DNA from: Sordariomycetes sp. S80-01Y
Lineage: Eukaryota; Ascomycota; Sordariomycetes
Assembly: GCA_037042185.1 (NCBI GenBank)
Contig: JAXQJY010000025.1
Span: 1-64,000 of the forward strand
Direction: 5' to 3'
DNA: 64,000 nt
Position 1 is the first letter of the stretch. The number at the start of each line of letters is the position of its first letter. The notes under the pieces are model-generated. The model was not told the DNA's origin. It worked only from the letters and a program-made list of their open reading frames with translations, and searched no databases. The position numbers and the translations under genes were made by a program. Positions 19,708 to 31,664 of this stretch are shown in pieces.

Positions 19708-21949
19708 ATGAAAGGTGTTTCTGCGTGCCAGAGGTGAGTTCGGCAAAGCGGGATTGCAAGCCTAGTGGCTGATGACTGACAGATATGATCTCGTAGGTGT
19801 CGTCGAAGAAAGCAGAAGGTACCGCATCGGGATTTTCCTGTGGAATGAGATAGTGACTGACAAATAGTGCTCGGGATAGTGCGATCAGAAGTACCCTCGT
19901 TGCACAAATTGCGAAGCATCTGGGGCATCCTGCCTCACATTTCATTCCGGAAAGCAAGCAGAGGTGAGCTCCCCCGTTGTCCACAATTTCGGGGAAGCGA
20001 GTGGCTCAGGTTCAAAGATTCCCCGCAATTATGTATCGAGCTTGGAGAGGAAAGTGGAATCTCTGCAACAGCAAGTTCAAGAGCTCCAATCGCGAGCTCA
20101 GCATGGTGCGGTCAGCCGAGGTAGTGTCGCATCACCTCCAACGGTGGTATCTGCAGGGGACGAGACGCGTCGTACTACCACGGCCGACTCGCAAACTTCC
20201 GATGAGGGCTCTGTGCGATTTCATGATTTGGTCAAGAGTGTCAAGAACGTTGCCACTGAGCCTTCACGGCAGCCGCGATTTCTGGGCCAAAGCAGCGGCT
20301 TGACTCTGGCCCGCCTGGTTATGGGGGCGATTCGTGTCGAGGCACTTCCGCTTCGACTACTAACGAATGACCATCAGTTGGATGGTTTCGTACCGCCTAC
20401 GACTGTACCAGCGCCCGAGGCCTCTCTCCCCCCACGTCATGTCGCGAGTCACTTGATTGAGCTGTACTTCCAATATCGCACGCCTCACTTACCAATTATT
20501 GGTCGATCTCAGGTCAAGCAATGCTTTGAGAGGGCTTATGAATCCCTGAACATTTCCGAACCTCTGACACAGGAAGCAGAGAAGGCAATGTTCACAACAT
20601 ATATGATTCTTGCGATTGCTCTTTGCGACCTACCCAGCCCTTCTGGAGCACGAGCAGGCCAGAGTGAGGGCTGTTTCCGATCTGCAAGCAGCCATTTGGA
20701 AAGAATCAACACGCAATCTGAGACTGATATCGAGACTCTTCGCACCGTGTTGCTGCTTGCTCAATTCGTATCTCTTTGTCCTCGGTGTGGTAGTGTTTGG
20801 CATCTCGGCGGCATTGCTCTGCGCTTGTGCATTGACACTGGCTTGCACTGGGAAACAGAGGAACAGATTCTGAATATGGATCCCTACGAATTACAGGACC
20901 GCAGGTGCATGTGGTACGCAACGTACCAACTTGACCGCTCCCTCTCCATCACCCTCGGCCGCCCGTTTGGTATAATTGACGAAAGCACTCGTGTTCAACT
21001 CCCGGATCCTTGGGCGTTGTTCGATCGATCACCGGTCTCCCAGAGCAAAGCGACTGATATTCGCCATCAGCTGGCTCACAATCACTTGTTCAAGATCACG
21101 AAATTGGAATCAGAGATAAGACATGTCCTTCATAGTAAATCCTGGTCCGAGACGCCAGCCTATCCCAAGCCAGATTATGCAGCCTGGATCCAAGACATCA
21201 ATCCTCGCCTGCAGCAATGGTACTCGTCGATCCCGGAACCAACTGAAGCCCATCCGTCCTCTATTTTCGCTTGCCGAGCATATTGGGACTCGATTTACAA
21301 TAATACAATGCTTCTTCTGTACCGGCCAAGCCCCGTACCTTTGCATTCATCAACGGGAGATTTGAGCACTTCGTTTGACTGCTCGGCCAAACTCATCTCC
21401 AGCATCAAGAACCTGCAGAGAGAAGGAAAGATTGACGTTCCTTGGAGGTCAGTCCATCATTTATTCATGGCTGGGTTGTGTATCATATATGGGCTCTGGC
21501 AGTCCAAGGACATACGAGACCGTTACCATGCTTCATCTAGCATCTCTGCGCTTCAGTCTTGCGCGTCGACACTATCCGCCCTATCAGAGACCTTTCCGGG
21601 GGCTTCAGGCTGTCGGGATGTATTTGAGGCTCTGTCCTCCGCCACCGTTGATTGGTTACTCAACAATAATGCCGAGGAAATGAGCCGAAATCAACAAGCG
21701 TTTGAAGGCAACATCCAGGGACTGCTGCAGCAGCTCCAGACATCTCACGATGCAGTGCCTATCAATGAGTCCGGGCTCGAGAACCTGTCGAATGTATTGT
21801 CTACCGACAGCCTCGCTCTGGGTGAGATGCTTAGCTCTGCCGCGCAATTTCCCAACTTAGATTATGGAGGCTTTGGAGACTTTGAAACCTTGGGACTTGA
21901 CTCGGCTTTTGCATCCGACGCGCATTCAGGATTCTACTCTTTCACATAG
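19708..21949 (+). CDS. Zn2Cys6 transcription factor with Ppr1/UaY-like N-terminus
   Basis: Exons 19708-19733, 19797-19818 and 19880-21949 join to 705 residues. The tiny first two exons are needed to build the zinc cluster: ACQRCRRRKQKC then DQKYPRCTNCEASGASC (C-x2-C-x6-C-x6-C-x2-C-x6-C, Cys7 to Cys34). A linker IPRNYVSSLERKVESLQQQV follows, a PRxYV-LE coiled coil like that of Ppr1/UaY-type proteins that bind CGG-N6-CCG. The fungal-specific regulatory domain includes LIELYFQYRTPHLPIIGR and RRCMWYATYQLDRSLSITLGRPFGI. The C-terminus is acidic and glycine/phenylalanine-rich, a likely activation region. The divergent promoter contains a CGG-N6-CCG palindrome, suggesting autoregulation and control of the DAL5-type transporter. 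Confidence 0.9.
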
Positions 21950-22120
21950 TCCCACCAAGATGGATTAATACTATGCTAAATTTCTAGACATCCAAGGGGT
22001 TCCCTTGATTTTTGTTTCTGGCTTCTAATGATGCGCGGTCTTAACTCGATTCTCAGTGCAGGCTGGATAGGCTCTATCCTGCGGCTTTATGAACTATTTC
22101 GCCAAAGTCCTCGCGATTCT

Positions 22121-23029
22121 CTATACCCGTTCCCCTTCGGCTGCCGGACCATTGAGGACCAGCCCTTCGAAGGCGATAGGTTCACTAACTAGTCGCGCTC
22201 CGTGAAGGCCCGTCTGCCATCGATTAAAGCCACCTTGTGGCAATACAGGCGACGTCCACATGCCGCTTCGGCGGAAGGTGTTGACAACGCCTACGGCAAT
22301 CTCGACAGGTACGGTCGGGAAAAGATCAGCTAATTCGTCTCGGAAAGTCTCTGCTTCATGTTCCAGGACCCATTTGATTCCCTTGTGAAGGGCAGCACAA
22401 AACCTTTTCGCTGCATCGCAAACGGCGGGCGTGATAGTTTCCGTCTCCCTGTAGTAAACACTCCAAGGAACATCACCCTCTGTGACCATTTCCATGCCGA
22501 TAGAGACTTTGGTATTCTTCGCGGCCATGGCACGTGCCGAGAGAATGTCTGTGACGAAGTAGTCACCCATACCACCTTGAAAAAGATCGCCTAACATCTT
22601 GCCATCCAAATCTTGAATGTAGTCCACGGACCTCTCGTCGATCTTGTACTCTCGGAGAAGCATTTTAAAGAAAAGACCCACGCTAGCACCGCCGCCAGAC
22701 TTCATCAAGACGGTTTTTCTGGCTACAGTGGCAAGGTCAAATTCTTTGCCGTCGCTGCGCTTGAGAAGAGCGAGAGGACAGCGATTGGCGATCTGAGCGA
22801 AGACAGTATAGTCTTGTACCCTGCCCTTATACATCGACGGCACCCAAATCCCACCGAGGGCCATGTCTGCCGCCCCATCCGCAAGCGCATCGAGCACTCC
22901 ATCCCAGGGGACCGGGATTGTCTCTGCAAAATCAAGACCTTGTTCGCGGAAGAAGCCGTGGCGTTCAGCGATGTACTGGGGCAAGTAGTTGATGTTGTGG
23001 CCCGTCGAGGTGAGGCGAAGTGATTGCAT
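22121..23029 (-). CDS. NMT1/THI5-like (SsuA-type) substrate-binding fold protein
   Basis: The intronless frame reads MQSLRLTSTGHNINYLPQYIAERHGFF, the usual start of the SsuA/THI5-like periplasmic-binding fold. I chose this Met (23029) over the upstream in-frame Met at 23146, whose 39-residue leader has no conserved look. VPWDGVLDALADGAADMALGG and GLFFKMLLREYKID are the ligand-lobe segments. The protein has 302 residues and no signal peptide. It lacks the CCCFC motif of yeast THI5/NMT1, which make the thiamine pyrimidine, so it is probably not a hydroxymethylpyrimidine synthase. It may bind or transform a small heteroaromatic or sulfonate ligand in the cytosol. It converges on the upstream regulator gene (171-bp gap). 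Confidence 0.75.
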   Translation of the reverse strand: MQSLRLTSTGHNINYLPQYIAERHGFFREQGLDFAETIPVPWDGVLDALADGAADMALGGIWVPSMYKGRVQDYTVFAQIANRCPLALLKRSDGKEFDLATVARKTVLMKSGGGASVGLFFKMLLREYKIDERSVDYIQDLDGKMLGDLFQGGMGDYFVTDILSARAMAAKNTKVSIGMEMVTEGDVPWSVYYRETETITPAVCDAAKRFCAALHKGIKWVLEHEAETFRDELADLFPTVPVEIAVGVVNTFRRSGMWTSPVLPQGGFNRWQTGLHGARLVSEPIAFEGLVLNGPAAEGERV

Positions 23030-24100
23030 GATTTGTATCGTTGGCTTGGTACGTGTGTGTCCGAGCAGGCTCTGCTGGGTTGATATGCTTGGTATGTGGA
23101 ATGTGAATCGAGTGGGATGACATTCGTGAGGGGCATTGCTAGTCACTTAAATGCATTGACAACGCCGAGAATCCGTAAAGTACCTCAATTGTCGTATTTT
23201 CGGCATATCCCTCGCTCCTTCACCGGATTTTGCCTACGAGTTCCTAGGAATTGGGTTATCATCGGAAATATGCGAAGACTTGCGGCGGGTGGATTTATCA
23301 CCAATCAACACCCCTGCCTTGTCCAATGGATCGCAGAATCGCGCAACACAAGAAGCTCTAGAAGATTCGTCTGGCTATGTATTACGGTAATTTCTGTAGG
23401 CCTAAACTAAACCATGACACTGGCCTAGCACTGTTTGGAAGGCTAAAGTAACAGTTTTCAAGGGAGGAAAAGTAATGATAATATGTGTCGTCCACGTCCC
23501 GTGGGTGGGGGTAATCGCGCCTCAGTCCACCCCGACGGGAGGACGAAGCCGATTTCTCGCCATAAGAAGTTAAAGCCTCAGAGTAATACATCACTTCCTC
23601 TATATGAAGAGGTTATTGAGACGTTCGTAACCAGGCCGTTGCTAATGGACCATTGTAATTGCATCCCTGCAACTCCAGCGCTCATTTGAACAATTCCGTA
23701 GTCTTCTACTGATACCACGATAGTTAAAATGATAAACTATTCCACCTACGGTATGCTAGGACGACATCCGAACACATGTAAAAGTCTCGAGAGCCTCCCG
23801 GGCTCAGAAACCGCTGGTTGCGCAGCGGGCCACTTCATTTTCTCGGTTATCTCTCCATCAGTGTCGCCTTTTCTTTATCTTACAGAATTGCTAAAGCTGT
23901 CGGGTTGCGATTCGAAGTGTGGCAACGTTACCTCCGTGATTACCACTATCGGGCCACACGGATGAGAATAACAAGTCGGACACTCACGAGAACATTTTCA
24001 GAAACAGATTCTAGGTCTCAGTGTTTAGATCGATTCGTGGGGCTAAAGTAGGCAGGTCGATCCACGGGCAGGCATTTGATTTGGCTCCCGAGATTGCACT
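23030..24100. other. Intergenic, nothing recognised
   Basis: About 1.1 kb separates the NMT1/THI5-like gene from the 3' end of the next regulator. Open frames under 110 codons show no domain. It holds the promoter of the NMT1/THI5-like gene. Confidence 0.4.
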
Positions 24101-25819
24101 TCAGCTAGGTGTAGTGGGGTTGTAGTCCAGGTCAGCCAAGATTTGAACGAACCTTCCGAGGTACTCTTTGCTCCTTCTCTCCATGTCCCCCAAGCCATCT
24201 GGGCTCGCCGGGCTATTAAGCTGCTCCAGGAACGTTGCCGCAATCTCTCTGATCTTCTTGATCATAGACAGGCCATTGCTCTCTAGGACAGGCGTGGAAG
24301 ACAGGCTCAGAATATCAAGGAGCTCCCGGGCCACCGACTCCTTCATGTTCCATAGCTGCGCGTTGATGTTATTTTCATAAGGCGACAAGGACGAGATGGA
24401 CCGACTCCGACTTTGCAGTTCATTCAAGCACATCTCTAGAATCATAGACTGGAGATATATGCCCGTGATGTGGATGTTGGCGCGCATAATACCGAATTGG
24501 GTGTCCACCTGAGACTGATTTTCGATTGGTACACTGGCAGAGGTTTGCTCGTCTCTTCGGGGTAGTCTCAGAGGTCCAGGGAGGTCACACAAGGTTGCGT
24601 CCAGACGCGTCATCATGTGGAACAACGAGTCCAGATGAGGCATATCTGGGTGTGAGTGAAGCTTGTCCTTGTCCAAGGTGTGCACTGGGAGAAGCCTCGC
24701 AGCGACAGCGCCTGGTGATAGACCAAAGTATGACGGTGGCCCAGGGAAGGACTTGTCGAGGAGGTCGACTATGCAAAGGAAGACTTTGATCAAAGCGATG
24801 AATCCGGAAATTAGAGGCACCGCACCGCTTGACTGCGGCTGTCCATCCGCCAGTTCCTTATCCGACACATTCATTGGCAGCAAGAACTCCCAATCCGTGT
24901 GCTGGGGATCATGGCTGAGCCCCGTATGGGGGATGATGAAAGACATGCGATCATGAATCTGAATGATGAACAAAATCCAGAATGCCCTCTTGCAGAGCTC
25001 CCTTTCGATTGGGTTCAGCCCATCGTAGGCGCCTCTTTTGAATAATTCCAACTCTCTGAAGAATAGCACAGCTTCTCCGGCATAGGCCCAGCCCGCGTTG
25101 GCCTTGCCAGCATAGTGCGACGCCAAAGACAGCACGATGGACACAATCATGCTCTCCACAGTCGCCTTATTCTGCCACTCCGGGTGGGAGGCAATTCTGC
25201 TCAGGGTAACCAATTGCGCAGCCTTGTCCACTAAATCCCCGGCGTCAGCATACCACATCAGGCCATGCCGAGCCATATCCTTAGGAATCGACGCGATAGT
25301 TACGGCACACAGCGCGATACATAGTCTCAGAAACCCGGGGTCGCTATCGAACGCACACGTTGCGAGGAGGGATCTGAATGTCGGAACGTGGACCAGTGGC
25401 AGCACAGGGTAGACCCGGTTAACGTAGTCTTCGAGGATCGCATGAAAGATGTGTCCAGGCAGAAACTGAGCAATGCTGATTGATACGGCCGGAAGTGGGG
25501 CTGGCACTGATAGGGAACTTGACGTGGTATACGATGGTATCGTCGTGCTCGTCGTTCGCAGTCTAGCCTGGGCGACGCGTCGACTCGGTGGCCCGCGAGG
25601 CTTTCGGTGTGTCAGGAAGGTGCATGCGACGCCATGCTGTTGACAGCGACGACACGCATCGTCTGTCTCATTATCGAAGGCGCACTAAATCCATTAGCTA
25701 TGGTTCCTGGAGTGCGCATAGCCATGACTCGGGGGAGCACGCACCTGGATACGCCGGTCACGGCACAAATCGCATGCTCTTCGAGAAATCTTGCGGCCCC
25801 TGCGCGAGCTCTCGGCCAT
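24101..25819 (-). CDS. Zn2Cys6 transcription factor with fungal-specific domain
   Basis: Exon 1 (25819-25745) and exon 2 (25684-24101) join to 552 residues. The zinc cluster is split by the intron: RACDLCRDRRIQ then CAFDNETDDACRRCQQHGVAC (C-x2-C-x6-C-x9-C-x2-C-x6-C). A basic tail RKPRGPPSRRV follows. The regulatory domain carries LEDYVNRVYPVLPLVHVPTF and RAFWILFIIQIHDRMSFI. The architecture resembles regulators of primary carbon use such as quinic-acid or amylase/maltose-type activators; the target is unknown. Downstream, past a 0.77-kb gap, lies a maltose-type sugar transporter and beta-glucosidase pair, a plausible target set but not adjacent enough to be sure. Confidence 0.87.
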
Positions 25820-26584
25820 TGAAGGAGCGGCGCATACCCGCGATTCGGTGTCGCGTCAAGGGTAGGAACTCGAAGTTTCCTGTGGACGAAACGTTGGAGT
25901 ATCTCTCTGGAAGAAGAGAGAAGGATGTGGTTGAAAGCTGTGGAAGTGGAACGGTCCCAGAGGGGTTTCCCTCAGCTACGGTGGTTCAAATGCAACCTCA
26001 CTGGCAAGGCGGGGTCCCCACCGAGTCCACATGCGGCTACCCTGTACTTGCCACATAAGACTTCTTGGTTTCAAGGATTGAGATAGAGGCTTGTTAGGAG
26101 GAAATTGGATTTCATCGCTGTTATAGGGCATTAAAGTGTGTTGATAAAAGATTTATTGTCTTGTTCGGATGGCCGTTAACTTTGGAGAAGGTTTGCTCAA
26201 TTCTTGAGAAGAGCCATGATTTCTGTTGATCCGTCTCCATCAATCGTTGTGTTAAAGCATAATTAAGCAAAGTTTTCAAGCGTTGGAAACGCTTGTTTAA
26301 GAAAGTCAATTTGAATAGAAAAACATCAATAAAATAAGAAAAATTGATGGGAACAGGGAAATTGGGGAAGGCCTGATTGTCACACATAACTCTAAATTTC
26401 AATGTTGGGTAAAGCTTAACATATGCCAAACCGCGGCTTCAGTCATTTACAGGAAGAAAACACGGAGGAACTGCTTAGATGAGTACTAGTGTAGCTTTCT
26501 GATAATCATTGTTAGTTCGAACTAGATCTAATCTGGTAGACAATCATAACCTCGCGCTAGTATCTCCTCCCTGCTATGTTCATC
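25820..26584. other. Intergenic, AT-rich in the middle
   Basis: This contains the promoter of the regulator at 24101-25819 and the 3' flank of the sugar transporter. The 102-codon minus frame at 26121-26429 lies in an AT-rich tract with low-complexity content and is judged chance. Nothing else is visible. Confidence 0.4.
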
Positions 26585-28288
26585 TTACTCATCTGCCTTG
26601 GTGCCCTCTTCTGGCAGTATAACCAGCGTCGTCTGCTTGAACTTCCTGGCCGATGTCTTCCTCGTCCACAGCTCATCAATCTCAATGTACGTTCTTCCCT
26701 TCGTCTCCGGAATCATAAAGAACACAAAGACAGTGCAGCAGGCTAGAGTAGCACCAAAGATGAAGGCGATCTTGCCTCCGAGATTGCCTTCGTCGGGGTT
26801 GATAGCGTAGGGGAGGGCCATGGTCCAGATACACGACGAGAGACCATTCATTATGGTTGCGAGGGCCTGTGTCGGATTGCGCAGACGAGAGGTGGCAGCC
26901 TCAGCGGCGATGGGCCAGGCGGCGGCTCCCACAGTGGCTTGGTAGACGAATGACCAGACTGCCATGAAGACGACTTGGGCCCAGATGGATCCCGGGGCAT
27001 TGATGACAGATAGAATGCCTATCAGGAACAGGGTGGCAGTGAGAGTGGCGCATCCATAGACTGCGGAGCCGCGGCGCCCTAAAAGATCTACACAGAACCA
27101 TCCTGCCATGTTGCCAACCACCATGAGACCAGAAAGTCCAACGGTTGTATCGAAAGACTTGGCGGGAGTCATACCGGCAAGCTGAAAGTAGTCTGGGTTT
27201 GTCAGTTCTAAAGTTCCCTGGGAAGAATGACAGGTGCGACTCACAGCTCATGTAACCGATAACCCAGACGGAACCGCAAGCGTTTTGCACGAAGAACATG
27301 CTCGTGGCAACCAGCGTTCGTCTCCACTGACTCTTGGTGAAGCACTCGAGCATGGTCCCCTGGCCCTCGTTGTCCTGGTTTTGCCTGGCGAGCGAATCGT
27401 GGATCTCGGCCATGTGGCCATCAACGTCGTATTCATCATCGTGCAGCCTCACAAGATTCTTCCTAGCCTTTTCAACCTTACCGCGCGCAACGAGAAAGTA
27501 CGGGCTCTCGGGGAACCACGGGAGAAAGGCGAGACCGATAGCGGCAAAACCCCACTGAGTGGCGAAGAGGACCTTGTATGACCGAGAGTCACCGTAGAAA
27601 GCTGCTTGGCGCATGACTCCGTAGCCGATAAGCTGGCCTAGAACGATGGCGAAGTTCATGCCGGCGGAGACGGAACCACGGATGGCCAGCGGTGCCATCT
27701 CCGAAGCATAAGGTGGGGCAGCCGTGGTGAAAGCACCAAGAGGCTGGCATGATGTCAGTCGTCGATTGAAGAAGAGGAACTGGTAGGGAAACCTACAAGA
27801 CCGGTGAAGATCTTGCCGACGAAGAACTCAGGCAAGTTGCGGCTGAAGACCTGGCCGAAAACACCACCAATAAGAACAAGATACGCAGCAAGTATGACAG
27901 ACTGGCGGCCGAAGCGGCCGATGGCAAGACCAGACAGCCATCCACCGAAGATAATACCAAAAAGCGTCGCGAGCTGGAACCCGAGCTGCCACTCCGCGTC
28001 GACAACGTAATCCCCACCAAACGGGGTGCCGTAGTCCTTGCGGAACTCGGCGATAGAAACGACAACGCCACCCGCGAGGCCATCGAAGCCCCAAGTGACG
28101 CAGAGGAAGAAGCAGTACATGCACCAGGCGAGGGGCCACTTGTTCTCCTTGATGGCCTCCCATCGTGTCAGGAGGTGCTGGCGGTGCTCGAAGCGCGCAG
28201 CGAGGGAGGACGTGGCGACGACGGTAGGGTCGTCACCCTCCCTGCCGATTTCGATGTTCTCGACCGGGACGGCTTTGGATTCAGACAT
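26585..28288 (-). CDS. MFS sugar porter, maltose/alpha-glucoside-type
   Basis: Exons 28288-27797, 27743-27245 and 27192-26585 join to 532 residues. Sugar-porter signatures are present: GRFGRQ after helix 2, FPESPYFLVARGK at the end of the first half, LLGRRGS in the second half, and PETKGRTYIEIDELW at the end. The PESPYFLV form is typical of fungal maltose/alpha-glucoside permeases (MAL31/AGT1 group) and related disaccharide carriers. It should be a plasma-membrane proton symporter. It is divergent from the GH3 beta-glucosidase gene, and the pair would import and hydrolyse a short glucoside such as cellobiose or a plant beta-glucoside. Introns are canonical and 51-53 bp long. Confidence 0.87.
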
Positions 28289-29056
28289 GCTGGGCTGCTG
28301 TCGACGATGGTCCGGCTGGTGTCCGGTGCTGGTGAGGCTGAAGGGGAGATGGGACCATCACCATCGGGTCGAGGTTGCCTGAGGCTATATATATTGAAGC
28401 AAGGAAGTCCAGAACCGCCTCTCGATTGCGTCCCTCGTGGTTTATGCAGGTTCCCACGAGGCACTCCGTAGTCCGGCAGACCCCCGTGGGGACATTTTTT
28501 CATCGAGCAGGGTCAATGTCCCAGCTCCACGGGCGCTCTCCATCCAAAGCGGAGACGTCGAGTCGTGTTCACACCGCTGAGTCGCGCCGTGGACGAGTCA
28601 TTGAGTCGAGCCCTGGGACGCTAACGGAGTATCCAGGGGAGAATCTGCATCCCCCCCAGGCCACGTGAATGCAACCGTAGATTCCACCAAATTGTGGGAA
28701 GTGACGGCCTCTCTTTTGCGGCAAATTCTTACAAGATCAAGCATGCGGGAGAAATCTCACATCGAAACTTTGTCCTGCTGAGCTATTTAGTAGGCCGAGA
28801 TTCTCCGGATGTTGGTCATTTGAACGATGTTGCAGATTCTCCGAAGATTCTCCTGCGTGAGTCGCGAACCGACACGTAGTTAGCGGCGATAAGCCCGAGT
28901 CCAGTAAGACTGATAACTCGTCTTTCAACGACTGTTCACTTTATTTGATCTCTTACCGGAGAGCTATATCCAAGTCTTCCGAACCTAGATCCAGATCCTC
29001 TACACTCCTCCGGATCGGACAGCTGGAAGTCTCTGTCCAACACATTTTGGGACTCC
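28289..29056. promoter_or_regulatory. Divergent transporter/beta-glucosidase promoter with CreA-like sites
   Basis: The 768 bp between two divergent starts contain two SYGGRG matches, GTGGGG at 28486-28491 and, on the other strand, CTGGGG at 28654-28659, about 165 bp apart. This is the consensus for the carbon catabolite repressor CreA. The spacing and location suit glucose repression of both genes. Such short sites are common by chance. Confidence 0.35.
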
Positions 29057-31664
29057 ATGAACACCATGGGTCAAAAACCTTCAGATGCAGAGCTTCAGTC
29101 TCTCATTTCACAGCTCACCATCGATGAGAAGATTTCCATGCTCGCTGGGAAGAATACGTGGGAGACCACTGATGTTCCTCGACTCTCTATTCCCTCCCTC
29201 AAGCTCTCTGACGGTCCCAACGGCGCCCGCGGTGGTGAATTCTACGATGGCACGACGGCAGCCTGCTTTCCATCTTGTGTGTCCCTTGCGGCTACCTTCA
29301 ACCGTGACCTGTCCCGAAGAGTTGGCATTGCCCTCGGTCAGGAGGCACAGACGAAGGGCGCATATGCTTTACTTGGCCCAACTGTGTGCATTCACCGCTC
29401 GCCGCTGGGTGGACGGAACTTTGAAGCCTTCTCTGAGGATCCGTTTTTGAGTGGTATTCTGGCTGCTGAGTACATCAAGGGACTGCAGAGCGAACGAGTT
29501 GCAGCGACGGTGAAGCACTTCGTCGCCAATGAGCAGGACACGCGCAGATTCTCTGTGAACGAGAAGATCTCTGACCGCGCTTTGAGGTGAGAAGCTGTGA
29601 TATCTTGAAAAGAGAATGAATAATGACAATAATAGGGAAATATACTTGCGTGCATTCGAGATTGCTATCAAGGAATCGGACCCTTGGTGCATCATGACAT
29701 CCTATCCGAAGGTCAACGGTTATCATATTGATGCACAGTCCAAATTCCTCACAGATATTCTTCGCAAGGAATGGAACTACTCGGGGCTTGTAATGAGTGA
29801 CTGGGGCGCCACCACGGATGCATCTAAAAGCATCAAGCATGGTCTTGATCTGGAGATGCCTGGGCCCCCAACCCATCGAACCTTGGAGGCTGTTCAAGAG
29901 TCCTTGAAGGACGGCGAGACAAATCCTCAAGATATTGATGCTCGAGTGTTAGCCTTGCTGAAGCTTCTTCGACAAACAGGGAAGCTTACAGATCGCAAGA
30001 ACACTCCACAGGAGCAAGCCATCAGCCGGCCTGAACACGAGGCGCTGATAAGGGCCGCTGGCGCAGAGGGCATTGTGCTCCTCAAGAACGAGAGAAGCAT
30101 CTTACCCTTGGAGCCTAAGAAGGGACAGAAGATTGCTATTCTAGGACCGTTGGCCAAGTACGCTTCTGCCCACGGAGGTGGCAGCGCCTCGTTGAACTGC
30201 CACTATAAAATGAGCCCTTATGAAGCGTTCCATTCCAGGCTCAAAGAATGCGAGCTCTCTTACTCCAAGGGGACGCACATCTTTCGTGTGCTTCCCGACC
30301 TCGAAGCCGGGTGTGTTAGCAAGCGCGGTAATCCTGGCTTTGTCGCAGAGCTGTACAAGTCTTTTGACCTGTCTGGTGACTGTTTCTATTCCGAGGAGTA
30401 CCCTCGAGGCTCATTCATGACTCTCATGAACGAGAAAGCCAAGGGTGCACAGTCCGCCCGTTTTAGTACCAAGTTCACTCCTCCCACTTCAGGCAAGCAC
30501 TATTTGGGTTTCTCAGGCCTTGGCCCTTCAAAGTTATTCATCAACGGGGAGCTCGTCAGCCACCAAGTGAGGGAGACAAGAGACAGCATGAGCTTCCTAC
30601 TCGGCGTGCAGGAGGAGAAACGCCTCCAATATCCTTTTGAGTGTGGCAAGCCGTACCATATGGTAATCGAGTCCATTCCTTCACAGGTTAACAACTCGGA
30701 GTTATACCTCCTGGATGGCCAGATCTCCGTTCATCTTGGATTCGTGGAACAAGAAGAGATGCAGCGTGATATTTTGGGGGAGGCTATTGACATTGCGAAG
30801 GCAGCTGACCTCGCCATCTGCTGCGTCGGCAACACGATGCAGTGGGAGACCGAGGGCCAGGACATGGAGAGCATGACGCTACCCGCAGATGGGTCCCAGG
30901 ACAGACTCATCGCTGAGGTCGCTAAGGCCAATCCAAATACTATAGTCGTCATCGCAACTGGTGTCCCCGTCGAGATGCCCTGGTTGAAAGAGGCTCCAGC
31001 TGTTCTGCAAGCATGGTACGGCGGCCAAGAAACCGGCAACGCGATCTTAGATGTTATCCTGGGCGAAGTCAACCCCAGCGGCAAGCTTCCCATCTCGTGG
31101 CCGAGGAAATATGAAGACACTGCTTGCCATGGTCATTTCGGATTGGACAGCTACGAGAGCCGGGAGGTTAAATACGTTGAGGGGGTGAAAATTGGATACA
31201 GGCACTTCGACTCCATGTATGGCACAGAGAGAGAGGTGCTGTATCCCTTCGGATATGGTCTCAGCTACTCGTCTTTTGAAATTTTCAGCGCTAGCATCTC
31301 GGGTAATCTGAGCGCAGAGGATGCCGGGGCTGAGGTTTTAGTCTCGGTGACGGTCAAAAACACCAGCAGCACCGACGGAGCAGAGACAGTGCAAGTGTAT
31401 CTCTCCCCGCCGGATGGCAGTAGGGATCACGACCGACCGCCTCAGTCACTTGTGGCATTCGGCAAGGTATTTTTGAAGTCTGGAGATCTGGAGACTCTTG
31501 ACCTCCACTTCAAGAGAGATGGTGCTGCGTTTTGGTCCGAGCAGACCCAGAGGTGGGTGATCGAGTCCGGAATCCACGAAGTGAAGGTCTCAACGAGCTC
31601 GAGCCCGGATGATGTGAAGGAAATTTTGAGTTTACCTGTTTCTGGGTTTTCTTTCCAGCCTTAA
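29057..31664 (+). CDS. GH3 beta-glucosidase with PA14 insert, intracellular
   Basis: Exons 29057-29586 and 29636-31664 (49-bp intron) encode 852 residues. The GH3 N-terminal barrel has KLSDGPNGARG, VKHFVANEQDTRR and the nucleophile motif GLVMSDW (Asp about 232). The alpha/beta sandwich begins near AAGAEGIVLLKNE. A PA14-like insert lies around residues 390-540 (TPPTSGKHYLGFSGLGPSKL), and a fibronectin-III-like domain closes the protein (VLYPFGYGLSYSSFE). There is no signal peptide, so the enzyme is probably cytosolic and acts on imported glucosides. It pairs with the divergent sugar transporter. Family activity on beta-glucosides is well established; exact specificity is inferred. Confidence 0.92.

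Noticed and set aside
10161-21949. Secondary-metabolite gene cluster
   Set aside because: Transporters, a transferase, a dioxygenase and regulators are present, but there is no polyketide synthase, peptide synthetase, terpene cyclase or prenyltransferase anywhere in the window.
23030-23146. Upstream Met extension of the NMT1/THI5-like gene
   Set aside because: The 39-residue leader is not a signal peptide and the family normally starts at the MQSLRLTS position.
26121-26429. 102-codon minus-strand frame
   Set aside because: It lies in an AT-rich stretch with no start context or domain; chance open frame.
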